A program made the position numbers and the translations under genes. The notes under the pieces were generated by a model that made no database searches, was not told where the DNA came from, and saw only the letters and a list, made by a program, of their open reading frames with translations. Of a stretch of DNA of 64,000 bases, positions 10,742-19,416 are shown piece by piece (within the stretch, counting starts at the first letter, position 1; each line of letters begins with the position of its first letter). Origin of the DNA: Gracilaria vermiculophylla (taxonomy: Eukaryota > Rhodophyta > Florideophyceae > Gracilariales > Gracilariaceae); the NCBI GenBank assembly GCA_019155205.2, contig JAHNZQ020000308.1:2783998-2847997 (forward strand), in the 5' to 3' direction.

Positions 10742-10971
10742 GCGCCGCGCCGCCGCGCAGCTGTGGCCGCCGAGTGGCGTGCCGCGCGCCGCGCGCCACA
10801 CGCGCCGCCGCCCCTTCTTGTCCGCACAACGCGCGTGCGCGCACCTCCCCCCTCTGCGCTCTGCGCCCAACCTGCCGCGCCGCGCCAGCCGCGCCAGCCG
10901 CGCGCCAAATGCCGCACGCCACGGCGCGTCGCGCCGCGCCGCGCCGCCCCGCGCCGCGCCGCCACATATGC

Positions 10972-11004
10972 TGACGTCATTTGCATTTGTCCGCACACGT
11001 GTGC
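10972..11004. promoter_or_regulatory. Cluster of CRE (TGACGTCA), octamer and G-box palindromes
   Basis: TGACGTCA at 10972-10979 is a perfect bZIP-type CRE site. It overlaps ATTTGCAT (10979-10986). A 12-bp palindrome GCACACGTGTGC follows at 10993-11004 and contains CACGTG, a G-box/E-box. The cluster is about 310 bp upstream of the MSP start and downstream of exportin-T. Its link to the neighbouring bZIP gene is speculation. Confidence 0.5.
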
Positions 11005-11237
11005 CGCCGTCCCGCCATCGCGTGGCCGCCGTTGTTGTGATATTATTATTATTATTGTCATAAGCGCCTCACAACCGCCCGTTTCGTGCTTGCTCGCAGC
11101 GTTGCCATCGCGCTGCCGCCGCTTCTCCGCTCACCCCCCTTCCCCTCCTCCCCCACCCCGTCAGCTGTCCCCGTGCCCCGCCGTGCGCTGCCCATACGCA
11201 GCACACCCCCCCGTGCACCACCTCCGCGCTGCATTCC

Positions 11238-14200
11238 TCACATCGCCCGCATCATCTTCGCGATCGTCACATACCCCTGCACCAGAACCGCAATCGGCGT
11301 GCCCGCCGCGCACATGGCCGTCACATACTTCTCCGAAACCTCCGTCGCAACGCAGCTCAGTGCCTCCTTCAACATGCACTCCGCAAACGCCCCGTCCAGC
11401 ACCGACCCGCACAGCTTCTGAACACTCACTATCTCACTCACCACCGCCACACATTGCCCGCTGTCATAGTCCCCGAATCGGAAGATCGTCCCCCTCACCC
11501 CGGCCAGCACAGACGCCGTCGATATTCTCTGCACAGCAAACTCGTTGAACCCGCTCGGCGTCCCTGACCCGCTGCCTTGCGCGGGTGAGCCAGCCCATTT
11601 CTCCACCATCTGCCCGAGCATGTGCCACGACATTTTCATCACCGATGCCGCTACGCGCACGTCCAGCCGCTCCCCGACCGCGCTGCCGAGCAGCGAGTCC
11701 ATCACCGTCTTCATTACCGCCTGCTGCGACTCGTCCACCAAAATGTGCATCAGCCCCGTGCCCACAATCGCGTGCAAAAAGTACGTGTACGCCCTGTGCA
11801 TCTCCACAGCCTCGCGCCCGTCCTCCGAAATCGCCATCAGAGTGGTGCCATCGATGGCGAACGAATGCCGGTGCACCTTTTGCACAATCGCACTGTAGAT
11901 TCTCATCGCCACACCCTCAAACGCCTTTCCAAACTTGGTTAACGCCTGCGACGCCAGGATGATCACATCCCTCAACTCCACAGCACACTCTGACCCGTTC
12001 AACAGCTCTGGAAGCACTTGCTCCAGGTACGTCAGGATGCTGCTCCCAATCGTGTCAACCATGCGGTGCAGAAAGAACAGCACCTTCATTCGCAGCTCCA
12101 CCACCGCCGCCTCCTTTGTACGCGCAAAGCACACAGCCGAAGCCTTCAGAATCGCTTCCATGCACGTCGTCCACACGCTTTGCATCTCGGCCGACAGTGG
12201 CGACACTCTTTGCACTTTCACGTCCTTGCCGCCGCCGTCCTCGCTCGATGGTGCGCCCTTTTCCACCCCTGCGCCTTTCTGCTCATCGCCGTCCTGAACA
12301 ATCAGAAGCAGCGGTTTGGAGTCGCCTCCAAACCCCTTGGAAACATGCCCGCACGCGCATATGTACGGCGCGCACGCCCCACCCGCATGTTGTTGCACCG
12401 CTTCCATCAACGGCTTCAGTATGGCAGTGAGGTACTGCAGCGTGTCCTGCCGCGTGTGGTCCGTGCCCAACAGGTAACCCACCGTTTCAAAGATGAGCAT
12501 CTGGTTCTTGAACTCTTGAGACTGCATGTCCACCTTCACGGGGAACAGATGCACGTGCGCCGCGTTCAAAACCGCGTCCAGGTGAGTCGTCGTCACAACT
12601 GTGCGCAGCGGCCTTGCCAGCTTGAGCAGCGAGTATGCCGCTTGCGAACGAATGCACTGCGATGATCTGTGACTAAGCCCTCTCCCATCGAAAAACACTG
12701 GAAGAGCGGCTGACAAAAGTTTTGTGTCGCCTCGAGTCAGAAACAGTCGATAAGACCGTGCGACCAAGTCAAAGTAAGTGGTTGAGATAAGCTCCAGTTG
12801 ATTGTGCCGCGCCCTCTGCAGCCGGTCCATGGCACTGACCGGCACATCTGAACAAAACGACATGCAGGGCGGCGGGTTAGAGATCACCGTGCGTCGAAGC
12901 TCCACAACTAGAGCAACATCCGGCGCAATGGATGTCAACACGATGAGCGTGCTTAGGGAAAGCTCCGTGACAGCGATGTCAGCACTTTCAACTGCGCGCG
13001 AAAACAGCTTTCTCACGAACTCCGCGCACAGCTCCGGCGCAGCTCGCACAATGCTGCGAAACACGCTCTTAATCAGCACCTGTCGCTGCTCGGCAAACGA
13101 GTTGTTTCCATCAGATCCATCGTCGTGAGGGTCAAAGGTGGTCGGCATGAGCGACCGTTGTTCCACCACTTCCAGAATGGCAGAGATGGCGCTCAGCCCC
13201 CCGGCGTTCAAGCTCACAACAGACGAGTTTGCAATGCGTATAAACACATTGACGTACGCCGTAACACACTGTAGCGTTTGAGACGAACTTCCCTCCTCAA
13301 CGTTTTGGTCCGTCAGCCTCAAAGCTTGCCCTATTGCCTTTTGAGCAAGTCTAGTGGCAAATTGAAGCACAGAGCCATCAAACTTGTGCGCATTCTTCTC
13401 CTTCAACGCCTCCTTCAGTATTTCGACAACAACCATGCAAAGAGTGTTCACTAGAGAAGCCACTTCGACGTGGCTGCTTTGAAGCGGCAGATCCGGGTCA
13501 CTGTCGTATTCGGGATTGGAGCGGATGAATTCGGCAGGAATGCGCTCTAACAGCGCTTCGATGTGAAGTGTGCGCAGCAGGTTGAGTTTCAACTCGGCGC
13601 TCATTCGTTTTAGAATAATGCTTCGCAGTGCGTACGCAGCAGGTGCGCGCGCTGTGCACTGCTGCTGCGCGCCAAGTGCAGCGTACATTGGGCTGATGAT
13701 GGTGTGCTGAAGAACAAGGCCAATGTCAACCCATTCCACGTAGCGTGCAACAATATCGAATGCAGCTGATATGTAGGTGCGCTGCGTGATGAGCTGCGCA
13801 CACTGTTGCATAATAAACGGCACGCAGTCGTCCCTCATGGCGTCCTTGACGCGCAGCGACGTGAGGCGGTGGTGCTCGCTGAGTTGCGACGCGCGAATGC
13901 TGGTCACGTCTTCATCGAGCGCCCTGAGCAAGCGAAGGAACATGCGAATTGATGGGGCTGACGCCGTTTGTTCGCTGGCGACGAGCGGCATGATTGTTGC
14001 TCCAAAGGCGTCGGTCCAGTCGTGCGGGTAATCAGCGGCAAGCAGTGCGGCGACAACCTGCGACACCTTGTTGAGCAAAAAGCGCGGCTGCTCTGTTGCG
14101 GTTGCGGCGGCAGCAGTGGGCGGCGGGGCAGCAGTGGGCGGCGGGGCAGCATGCACGAGCTGCGCCATGTACGCCAGAAACTGCGCTCTGAGCGACGCGC

Positions 14201-14438
14201 GCTGCTGGGCGTTGAGCTGCGCCGAGTACTGCTGAGGGTTTCTAATGACGTCGTGAAGCACCTGGCAGCACCAGAAGGCGACTTCTGGGCGCAATGAGAC
14301 GGAGAGGTTCTGCAGCACGAACGCCCATCCATCTGGAGACTGACGGAGTGTGTGGCAGTATTGCAGCGCTTGCTCAGTGAGATTCTTGTCTACATTTGGG
14401 TTTAAACAGGCAAGCACCGCAGCGCTTAAGTCGTCCAT
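11238..14438 (-). CDS. XPOT: Exportin-T, nuclear tRNA export receptor
   Basis: From the ATG at 14438 the product has 1,066 residues, close to other exportin-T (XPOT/LOS1/PAUSED) proteins. The N-terminus MDDLSAAVLACLNPNVD parallels the human MDEQALLGLNPNAD start. Further matches are VAFWCCQVLHDVIRN, FLLNKVSQVVAALLAADYP-HDWTDAF, the MRDD-CVPFIMQQ segment and YVEWVDIGLVLQHTII. It is a karyopherin of stacked HEAT repeats that carries mature tRNA out of the nucleus with RanGTP. The frame is open 33 codons further upstream, but the second Met fits the family start. An Ala/Pro/Thr loop around residues 100-120 (APPPTAAPPPTAA) comes from an 18-bp duplication near 14113-14150. No intron. It is divergent from the TFIIH p52 gene. 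Confidence 0.9.
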   Translation of the reverse strand: MDDLSAAVLACLNPNVDKNLTEQALQYCHTLRQSPDGWAFVLQNLSVSLRPEVAFWCCQVLHDVIRNPQQYSAQLNAQQRASLRAQFLAYMAQLVHAAPPPTAAPPPTAAAATATEQPRFLLNKVSQVVAALLAADYPHDWTDAFGATIMPLVASEQTASAPSIRMFLRLLRALDEDVTSIRASQLSEHHRLTSLRVKDAMRDDCVPFIMQQCAQLITQRTYISAAFDIVARYVEWVDIGLVLQHTIISPMYAALGAQQQCTARAPAAYALRSIILKRMSAELKLNLLRTLHIEALLERIPAEFIRSNPEYDSDPDLPLQSSHVEVASLVNTLCMVVVEILKEALKEKNAHKFDGSVLQFATRLAQKAIGQALRLTDQNVEEGSSSQTLQCVTAYVNVFIRIANSSVVSLNAGGLSAISAILEVVEQRSLMPTTFDPHDDGSDGNNSFAEQRQVLIKSVFRSIVRAAPELCAEFVRKLFSRAVESADIAVTELSLSTLIVLTSIAPDVALVVELRRTVISNPPPCMSFCSDVPVSAMDRLQRARHNQLELISTTYFDLVARSYRLFLTRGDTKLLSAALPVFFDGRGLSHRSSQCIRSQAAYSLLKLARPLRTVVTTTHLDAVLNAAHVHLFPVKVDMQSQEFKNQMLIFETVGYLLGTDHTRQDTLQYLTAILKPLMEAVQQHAGGACAPYICACGHVSKGFGGDSKPLLLIVQDGDEQKGAGVEKGAPSSEDGGGKDVKVQRVSPLSAEMQSVWTTCMEAILKASAVCFARTKEAAVVELRMKVLFFLHRMVDTIGSSILTYLEQVLPELLNGSECAVELRDVIILASQALTKFGKAFEGVAMRIYSAIVQKVHRHSFAIDGTTLMAISEDGREAVEMHRAYTYFLHAIVGTGLMHILVDESQQAVMKTVMDSLLGSAVGERLDVRVAASVMKMSWHMLGQMVEKWAGSPAQGSGSGTPSGFNEFAVQRISTASVLAGVRGTIFRFGDYDSGQCVAVVSEIVSVQKLCGSVLDGAFAECMLKEALSCVATEVSEKYVTAMCAAGTPIAVLVQGYVTIAKMMRAM

Positions 14439-15065
14439 GCGTGTCGAAGCCGAGGCTGCCAACTTGTTGGGGAGATCGAGGCGGCGAACGCGCGCGCAGT
14501 GCAACTCAGCCCAGCGGCCTTGGGTTGCGAGTGCCAACGGAATGAGGTGCGACGGCTTTTACGGCGTCGAAAGTCATTCAGCGGATCGCAGGGGGCAAAT
14601 CTAAAGCGCGCACTATGAACCGCAGACGCAGCCGATGCACCTCAACGCAAAGCTCAGCGCGCTCGCAGTGCCAACCGAAAACGCAAGCAACCGACGACCG
14701 TTGGCGTGCGCGCGGCGCCGATTTGCCCCTTTTGCGATTGGCGTCGCTGTTTCGCTTCACCGCCCCTCAAGCGAAACGCCGACCAAGACGACCCTTTTCA
14801 CACGGTGCCACCACCAGCTCCGCCGCCCGCCCGCGAGCACCCCGCCACGGCACTCACCGTGTGTGCGCAAACACGCCCAATAATTTGTGAAAAAAAAAAA
14901 AAATACTAAAAGCTAAATCCCCGCTCCGCTACCTACCACGCTTCCGTACATGTGTGAAGCCGACACCCCCGCAGAGCCAGCGCCGCAGCCCCAACGCCGC
15001 TCTCCCCACCAATGCGCCAAACAAGCCTGCAGTGCCACTCCCGCGCCGCTGCAAGCGTCGCCGCC
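14439..15065. other. Divergent promoter between exportin-T and TFIIH p52
   Basis: A 627-bp head-to-head spacer. It contains an A13 run near 14890 and a CT/C-rich stretch leading into the p52 start. I see no TATA box at a convincing place and no other gene. Confidence 0.6.
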
Positions 15066-16448
15066 ATGCCCAGCGTTTCTCCTTCCAAACCCGTGTCCGT
15101 ATCGGCCACCCTCTTCACGGACATCGCCCAGTGGTCACAACACAACCCAAACTTGCTCGACTCCCTTTACAACTCCCCGTATGCCGTTCAATGCGTTTTT
15201 CGCTCTCTTCCCCCTCTCGCCCGCCTTTACGTCACGCGACTCATGTATCTGCCGCAACACCAATCACCGCCCACACTCGAGTCATTTCGCAACGCCCTCC
15301 GACGCCGGCAGAGAGCTGTGGACAGACATGAAGCAGCCCTCCAAGCCCTTTTTGCCCTGCACCTGTTCACCCAATCTTCGCTCACCACACCACCCACTCC
15401 CGCAAACCTATCTCTTCACCCGATCTTTGCAACACAGCTTCGCAGGTCAGTCACAAATGACATCCCTCTTGTTTTCGGCGGTGGCACCGGCCACTCCGAT
15501 CCACAGCAGCTTGACAACTTTGCCGCAGATCGCCTTGAATCAATTCTTAACTTTCTCGTAGAATCAACAAATGATAGCTCCGTTCCTTCTAGCATAGTAG
15601 ATGCTCTCGTCCACATCGGAGTGCTTGAGCAGCGCCGAGAGGGTTTAAACATTACTAGTGCTGGCTTCCAGTTCTTGCTCAAGGACACATCAGCCCAGCT
15701 GTGGATCCTGTTGCGAAGTGTGCTGTCTTCCATGTTTTCTGGAAACGTTGAAGCGCTATCGCTAGTATTTGAGATGGCCTTTGCCCGCCCCGGCCGCTCG
15801 TATGATGTAGACACATTAACTATGACACAGCAAACTCTGCTGAGAGAGCTACACCACTTGGGTATAGTAATCAACGACCGCACATCATTTCGCGTCACGC
15901 TCGTCGGTGTTACACTTCTTGCAAACGCCACTCGATCCTCCGCTGGCCCAAGTGATACAATCACCTTGTCCAAGACCGCAGGAGAGATTCAAATATTTGT
16001 GGAAACAAACTTTCGCGTCTATGCCTACACCACCTCTGCATTCCAGATTAACTTGCTGGCCTTGTTCACGCACATGCGATACACTCTTCCATGCATGGTC
16101 GTCGGCCACCTCACCCGTGATGCAGTCCGAAAAGCGTTAATCAATGGCATCACCGCTGACCAGATAATAGGATATCTCAACGCACATGCTCACCCCAGAA
16201 TGAAAAAGGGAACCATACCGACAAACGTCAGCGATGAAATTCGACTATGGGAAGCAGAGCAGGACCGCGTGCGAACCAAACCTGCCGTGTTGCTCAGCGA
16301 CTTTCAGCATGGATTCGAAAGCACCTTGTCATACTGCCGCGACCTTGGCGCTGTCCTGTGGAGTTCCCCGCAGCGAGGAATGCTGGTTGTTGCCAAACAA
16401 CACTTTGATCAAGTGAAAGCATTCATCAAGAGTAATGAAATTCAGTGA
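15066..16448 (+). CDS. GTF2H4: TFIIH subunit p52 (GTF2H4/Tfb2)
   Basis: The 460-residue product matches p52/Tfb2 along its length. The C-terminal half is especially clear: FVETNFRVYAYTTSAFQINL, LPCMVVGHLTRDAVRKALINGITADQIIGYL, HAHPRMKKG, and DEIRLWEAEQDRVR, all in the order of the human protein. p52 anchors the XPB helicase in the TFIIH core and serves transcription initiation and nucleotide excision repair. Two in-frame ATGs exist, 15012 and 15066. The second is preferred because it follows GCCGCC and opens just before the conserved region; the first would add 18 residues. The stop is 70 bp from the stop of the convergent GLDH gene. Confidence 0.9.
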   Translation: MPSVSPSKPVSVSATLFTDIAQWSQHNPNLLDSLYNSPYAVQCVFRSLPPLARLYVTRLMYLPQHQSPPTLESFRNALRRRQRAVDRHEAALQALFALHLFTQSSLTTPPTPANLSLHPIFATQLRRSVTNDIPLVFGGGTGHSDPQQLDNFAADRLESILNFLVESTNDSSVPSSIVDALVHIGVLEQRREGLNITSAGFQFLLKDTSAQLWILLRSVLSSMFSGNVEALSLVFEMAFARPGRSYDVDTLTMTQQTLLRELHHLGIVINDRTSFRVTLVGVTLLANATRSSAGPSDTITLSKTAGEIQIFVETNFRVYAYTTSAFQINLLALFTHMRYTLPCMVVGHLTRDAVRKALINGITADQIIGYLNAHAHPRMKKGTIPTNVSDEIRLWEAEQDRVRTKPAVLLSDFQHGFESTLSYCRDLGAVLWSSPQRGMLVVAKQHFDQVKAFIKSNEIQ

Positions 16449-16518
16449 ATTACCCAACTTGCGTTAACATTCAACACTACTTGCAGCCAGTATCAGCCCA
16501 TCACTAATCTACCATCAC

Positions 16519-18297
16519 TTACTCTCCTACTGTCCTCTTGCCAACAATACTATCCATGAGCTCATTTCTTAATATACCATTAGGATCCATAATATCACAA
16601 ATGGCAACGAATGCCTGTACTGGGAACTTCTGCTCGGTTCGCATTCTCAGCATGGCTTTCTCCTCGGCGCTTTGAGGCATCTCAATCTTTGCCCAGTGTT
16701 CAACTGCTCTTACTTGTGGCCAAAGGTGCTGTTCACAAAGCGTTTTGTATTTCTTGAATGATTCCGTTATGGCCTGCCGTAATTTTGGATCAACCTCAGC
16801 ATCTGGTAGATACATGATGATTCCTACCCACGAGTACATACTACCGAGCGCTTGCCCAGGTCTCTCAGCTGCGGGCGACATCGGGGAATGACTCGGAGCT
16901 GTCCAACGTTGTTCGATTGGAGCAGGTGCAGGAACCTTTTCGCGTTCAATGAGATCGAGAAGATTGCACACGTAATTGACATCAACTGCGTCTTGAGAAC
17001 CCTTTGGCACTGCAAATGCAACCTCTGAAACCCATTGTTGTCCACCGCAATCAAACTGGAGGATCTTATCGGACCAGTCAATTCGAACGCCTTGAGACTT
17101 GCGCCAGTATGAAGCTTCGGCTTCATTTATCTTTCGGATCCATTCAACATTGAGAGGATCAAGAACCAAGAGCTCATCCCGGATTGTGGTGAAAGAAAGC
17201 TCGTCGACCTGCTCATCCGTAAGCTTGCACCGAGCATGTGTCTTGAGTAATCGTCTGGCTTCGTACGTACGGTCGGACTGACTATGTACAGGGCCCTGCT
17301 CATTGGCATCGCTCGTCAGTGGGTTGCAGGTTACAACCACAACTGTATCAGTGTATGGAATCCACATATACCGCAAATGTCTGTTCTTCTCCAAAAGCTC
17401 GCTATGACGCTCCTTAACCTCTCTTGGTGACAAAACAAAGGTATTTTCAACCAGCCGATGCATAGGTACGCATTGGAGAGTGACCTCAGAGACGACTCCA
17501 AACATACCCATCGCAGTTCGAGCAACTTGAAACAAGCTAGGATCTTCATCATCTGCAGACAAACTCAAAATTCCGGCCCCAGGTGTGACAACGCGGAGGC
17601 CAACCACCTGTTCATCTACTGGGGGTATTCGGGCACCAGTACCATGAGCGCCAACTTGAATAAAGCCACCGATTTGTTGTTCAGTTATCGATGCAAAATT
17701 TTGGAGCGTGAGTCCATATCTTCGCAGCTCTTCTACGACTTTGTTCACAGAAGCTCCTGCTTGCACTGTGACACGCATTGTTCCGGTATCTACCTTCAAG
17801 ACCTTATCCATGTGAACTAGGTTGACCATTCCGCCCGTTTCAAATCCCAACCCATTGGGAGAAAGAGCTGATCCTACGGGTCTCAGTTTCTGCCTGCTCT
17901 CGTGAGCCTGTTTCACTATTTGAGCCAACTCCGATTCTGTCTCAGGTGTGAAGTACCGCTTCGTGAAAACGGAGTGCGTTGAAGACCAGTTTATCAGATC
18001 CTGAGGCTCAGCCTGAGCGCCTGATGCTTGTAGGTCTCCCTCTGAAACCGGTTTTATGTTGACTTCTTGATGCTCGGAAAAAGAAAAACTGGAGCCGCAT
18101 AGAGCTAAAAAACCTGCCAAACCTCCAATATTAGTGGAAGATAGAGTTGAGTCCTGTGCGCTTGAATGTGTGTTTCGAATGACATGATTTACTGCAGAAA
18201 CACGCAGTGCGTCCTTGATCCGCGGCGAAGCGCAGTATACCCGATGCGACAACAGTTTTGGTAGATAATGCCGTGAACGCCAGATAAAGAACGTCAT
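16519..18297 (-). CDS. GLDH: L-galactono-1,4-lactone dehydrogenase, mitochondrial
   Basis: The 592-residue product matches plant GLDH, which makes ascorbate from L-galactono-1,4-lactone and passes electrons to cytochrome c. Seen are the FAD-binding VGSALSPNGLGF (141-152), VTVQAGASVNKVVEELRRYG, LTLQNFASITEQQIGGF and QVGAHGTGARIPPVDEQVVG, then WIPYTDTVVVVTCNP and, near the C-terminus, the HWAK signature of aldonolactone oxidoreductases. Leu145 stands where animal and fungal relatives have the His that binds FAD covalently, so FAD should be non-covalent as in plants. The ATG at 18297 gives a Trp/Arg/Ser-rich N-terminus (MTFFIWRSRHYLPKLLSHR) suited to mitochondrial import, and a hydrophobic stretch near 57-70 could be the inner-membrane segment. 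Intronless. Confidence 0.95.
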   Translation of the reverse strand: MTFFIWRSRHYLPKLLSHRVYCASPRIKDALRVSAVNHVIRNTHSSAQDSTLSSTNIGGLAGFLALCGSSFSFSEHQEVNIKPVSEGDLQASGAQAEPQDLINWSSTHSVFTKRYFTPETESELAQIVKQAHESRQKLRPVGSALSPNGLGFETGGMVNLVHMDKVLKVDTGTMRVTVQAGASVNKVVEELRRYGLTLQNFASITEQQIGGFIQVGAHGTGARIPPVDEQVVGLRVVTPGAGILSLSADDEDPSLFQVARTAMGMFGVVSEVTLQCVPMHRLVENTFVLSPREVKERHSELLEKNRHLRYMWIPYTDTVVVVTCNPLTSDANEQGPVHSQSDRTYEARRLLKTHARCKLTDEQVDELSFTTIRDELLVLDPLNVEWIRKINEAEASYWRKSQGVRIDWSDKILQFDCGGQQWVSEVAFAVPKGSQDAVDVNYVCNLLDLIEREKVPAPAPIEQRWTAPSHSPMSPAAERPGQALGSMYSWVGIIMYLPDAEVDPKLRQAITESFKKYKTLCEQHLWPQVRAVEHWAKIEMPQSAEEKAMLRMRTEQKFPVQAFVAICDIMDPNGILRNELMDSIVGKRTVGE

Positions 18298-19416
18298 CCT
18301 CGACAAAGGTATGTTTGAGAACAAAGTGCTAGTAAGCGCAAAGTATGCTCTTGTCTACGGTAGAATATGTTAAACGGTCAAGTGCCGCCCGATCCGCGTA
18401 TCCGCGTAAAAGTGGAAACCAAGTAAAACAGTGAACGAGTTCAGCTTGATACCACCTTTGGTAATAGAGGTCTACGGCATAAACTACAGAAATAAAGTAT
18501 CGCAAATGTACGAAAAATATAGCATGTACAATAATTCGTGTGTAAACAACGGTGAAAGGAGCTCCTCCCAGGATGTCAGAATACCTCATCTTCCCTTCAC
18601 AGATCTCCCTTCCAAACTTTGATTATATCGATCGAGAAAAGGCGATTTGAAGACAAAAAAAAAGAATTTTCCAAGTATTCCCGCGCAGAGTTATATAAAA
18701 CTGCATCCTGGAAGCATTAGAGGCTAATACATTCTCGTTTCAAAAGGTGTTTCTCCTCTCCCTTACTTCAGCATCATGTAGCATGGCCCCCTTCCAACGC
18801 TCATTTTAACGCTTTCACAGCTACAAACCCGTCAGTTGTTCAGCCTCTGCGCTGATTGCTCACAGCCTCCTCGACGTCAACCATCGTGCTTGGGGGTTGG
18901 ATCATGATTCATAGACGACTGAGAAGCGGATGTACAAAGGGAGTGTAAGGCCCACGAGGACTAGCATTGCAATGGCATGCCAATGCGCTTCAGGTAGATC
19001 TATGTTCTTTTCTTTCTTTTTTGTCATCGTGATGCTTACCTCGTTCTTCATTTCGTCATACTCATTGACGGTATGTTTCCAAGGATGAGCGATCAAATTG
19101 TTGCTGTTAGTATTGCTGTACGTGCCCCTGGTATGCAGTGGAACTACTGAAATCCATTTTTTGGGGGTATGCATCAAGTATTAAAGATGGAGAACATCCG
19201 CGGACACTTATTTGTACACCCTTTCTTCGACACATGTTCACCATCATATGCATTACCCGTCGGCTTGCAGCATTTTACCAGGATCTTTTTCTTAAGACCT
19301 AGTTCTGTTGCCATGAAGATCGCCCGTGATAGCCAAAACTGTATGCCTTATCCAGAAATCTTCTACTGGAAAAACAGTGAATGCTGAAAAACAAGGCAAA
19401 AGTGAGAGCGCGTTCA
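18298..19416. other. Intergenic region with one possible small membrane-protein ORF
   Basis: A 1.1-kb spacer of moderate to AT-rich composition between GLDH and the glycosyltransferase, both on the minus strand. The only frame worth noting is the small one at 18902-19174. Confidence 0.5.
18902..19174 (-). CDS. Possible small tail-anchored protein, unrecognised
   Basis: A 90-residue frame from the ATG at 19174. A hydrophilic, Lys-rich stretch (MTKKKEKNIDLPEAHW) is followed by one hydrophobic segment HAIAMLVLVGLTLPLYIRF near the C-terminus, a layout seen in single-pass tail-anchored proteins. A shorter start (the MKNEVSITM region) would give about 49 residues. I do not recognise a family, and a chance frame is quite possible in this AT-richer DNA. 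Confidence 0.25.
   Translation of the reverse strand: MHTPKKWISVVPLHTRGTYSNTNSNNLIAHPWKHTVNEYDEMKNEVSITMTKKKEKNIDLPEAHWHAIAMLVLVGLTLPLYIRFSVVYES

Larger units (their letters stand above)
10664..11237. other. MSP gene promoter and exportin-T 3' region
   Basis: A 574-bp spacer. Its left part has the 20-bp triplicate repeat just upstream of the MSP start. Its right part becomes less GC-rich and holds a cluster of palindromic sites (10972-11004) and an ATT repeat (about 11039-11058). Confidence 0.7.

Noticed and set aside
18770..18800. Possible U6 snRNA-like word (TAGCATGGCCCC)
   Set aside because: The rest of the highly conserved U6 core (ACGATACAGAGA) is absent on both sides.
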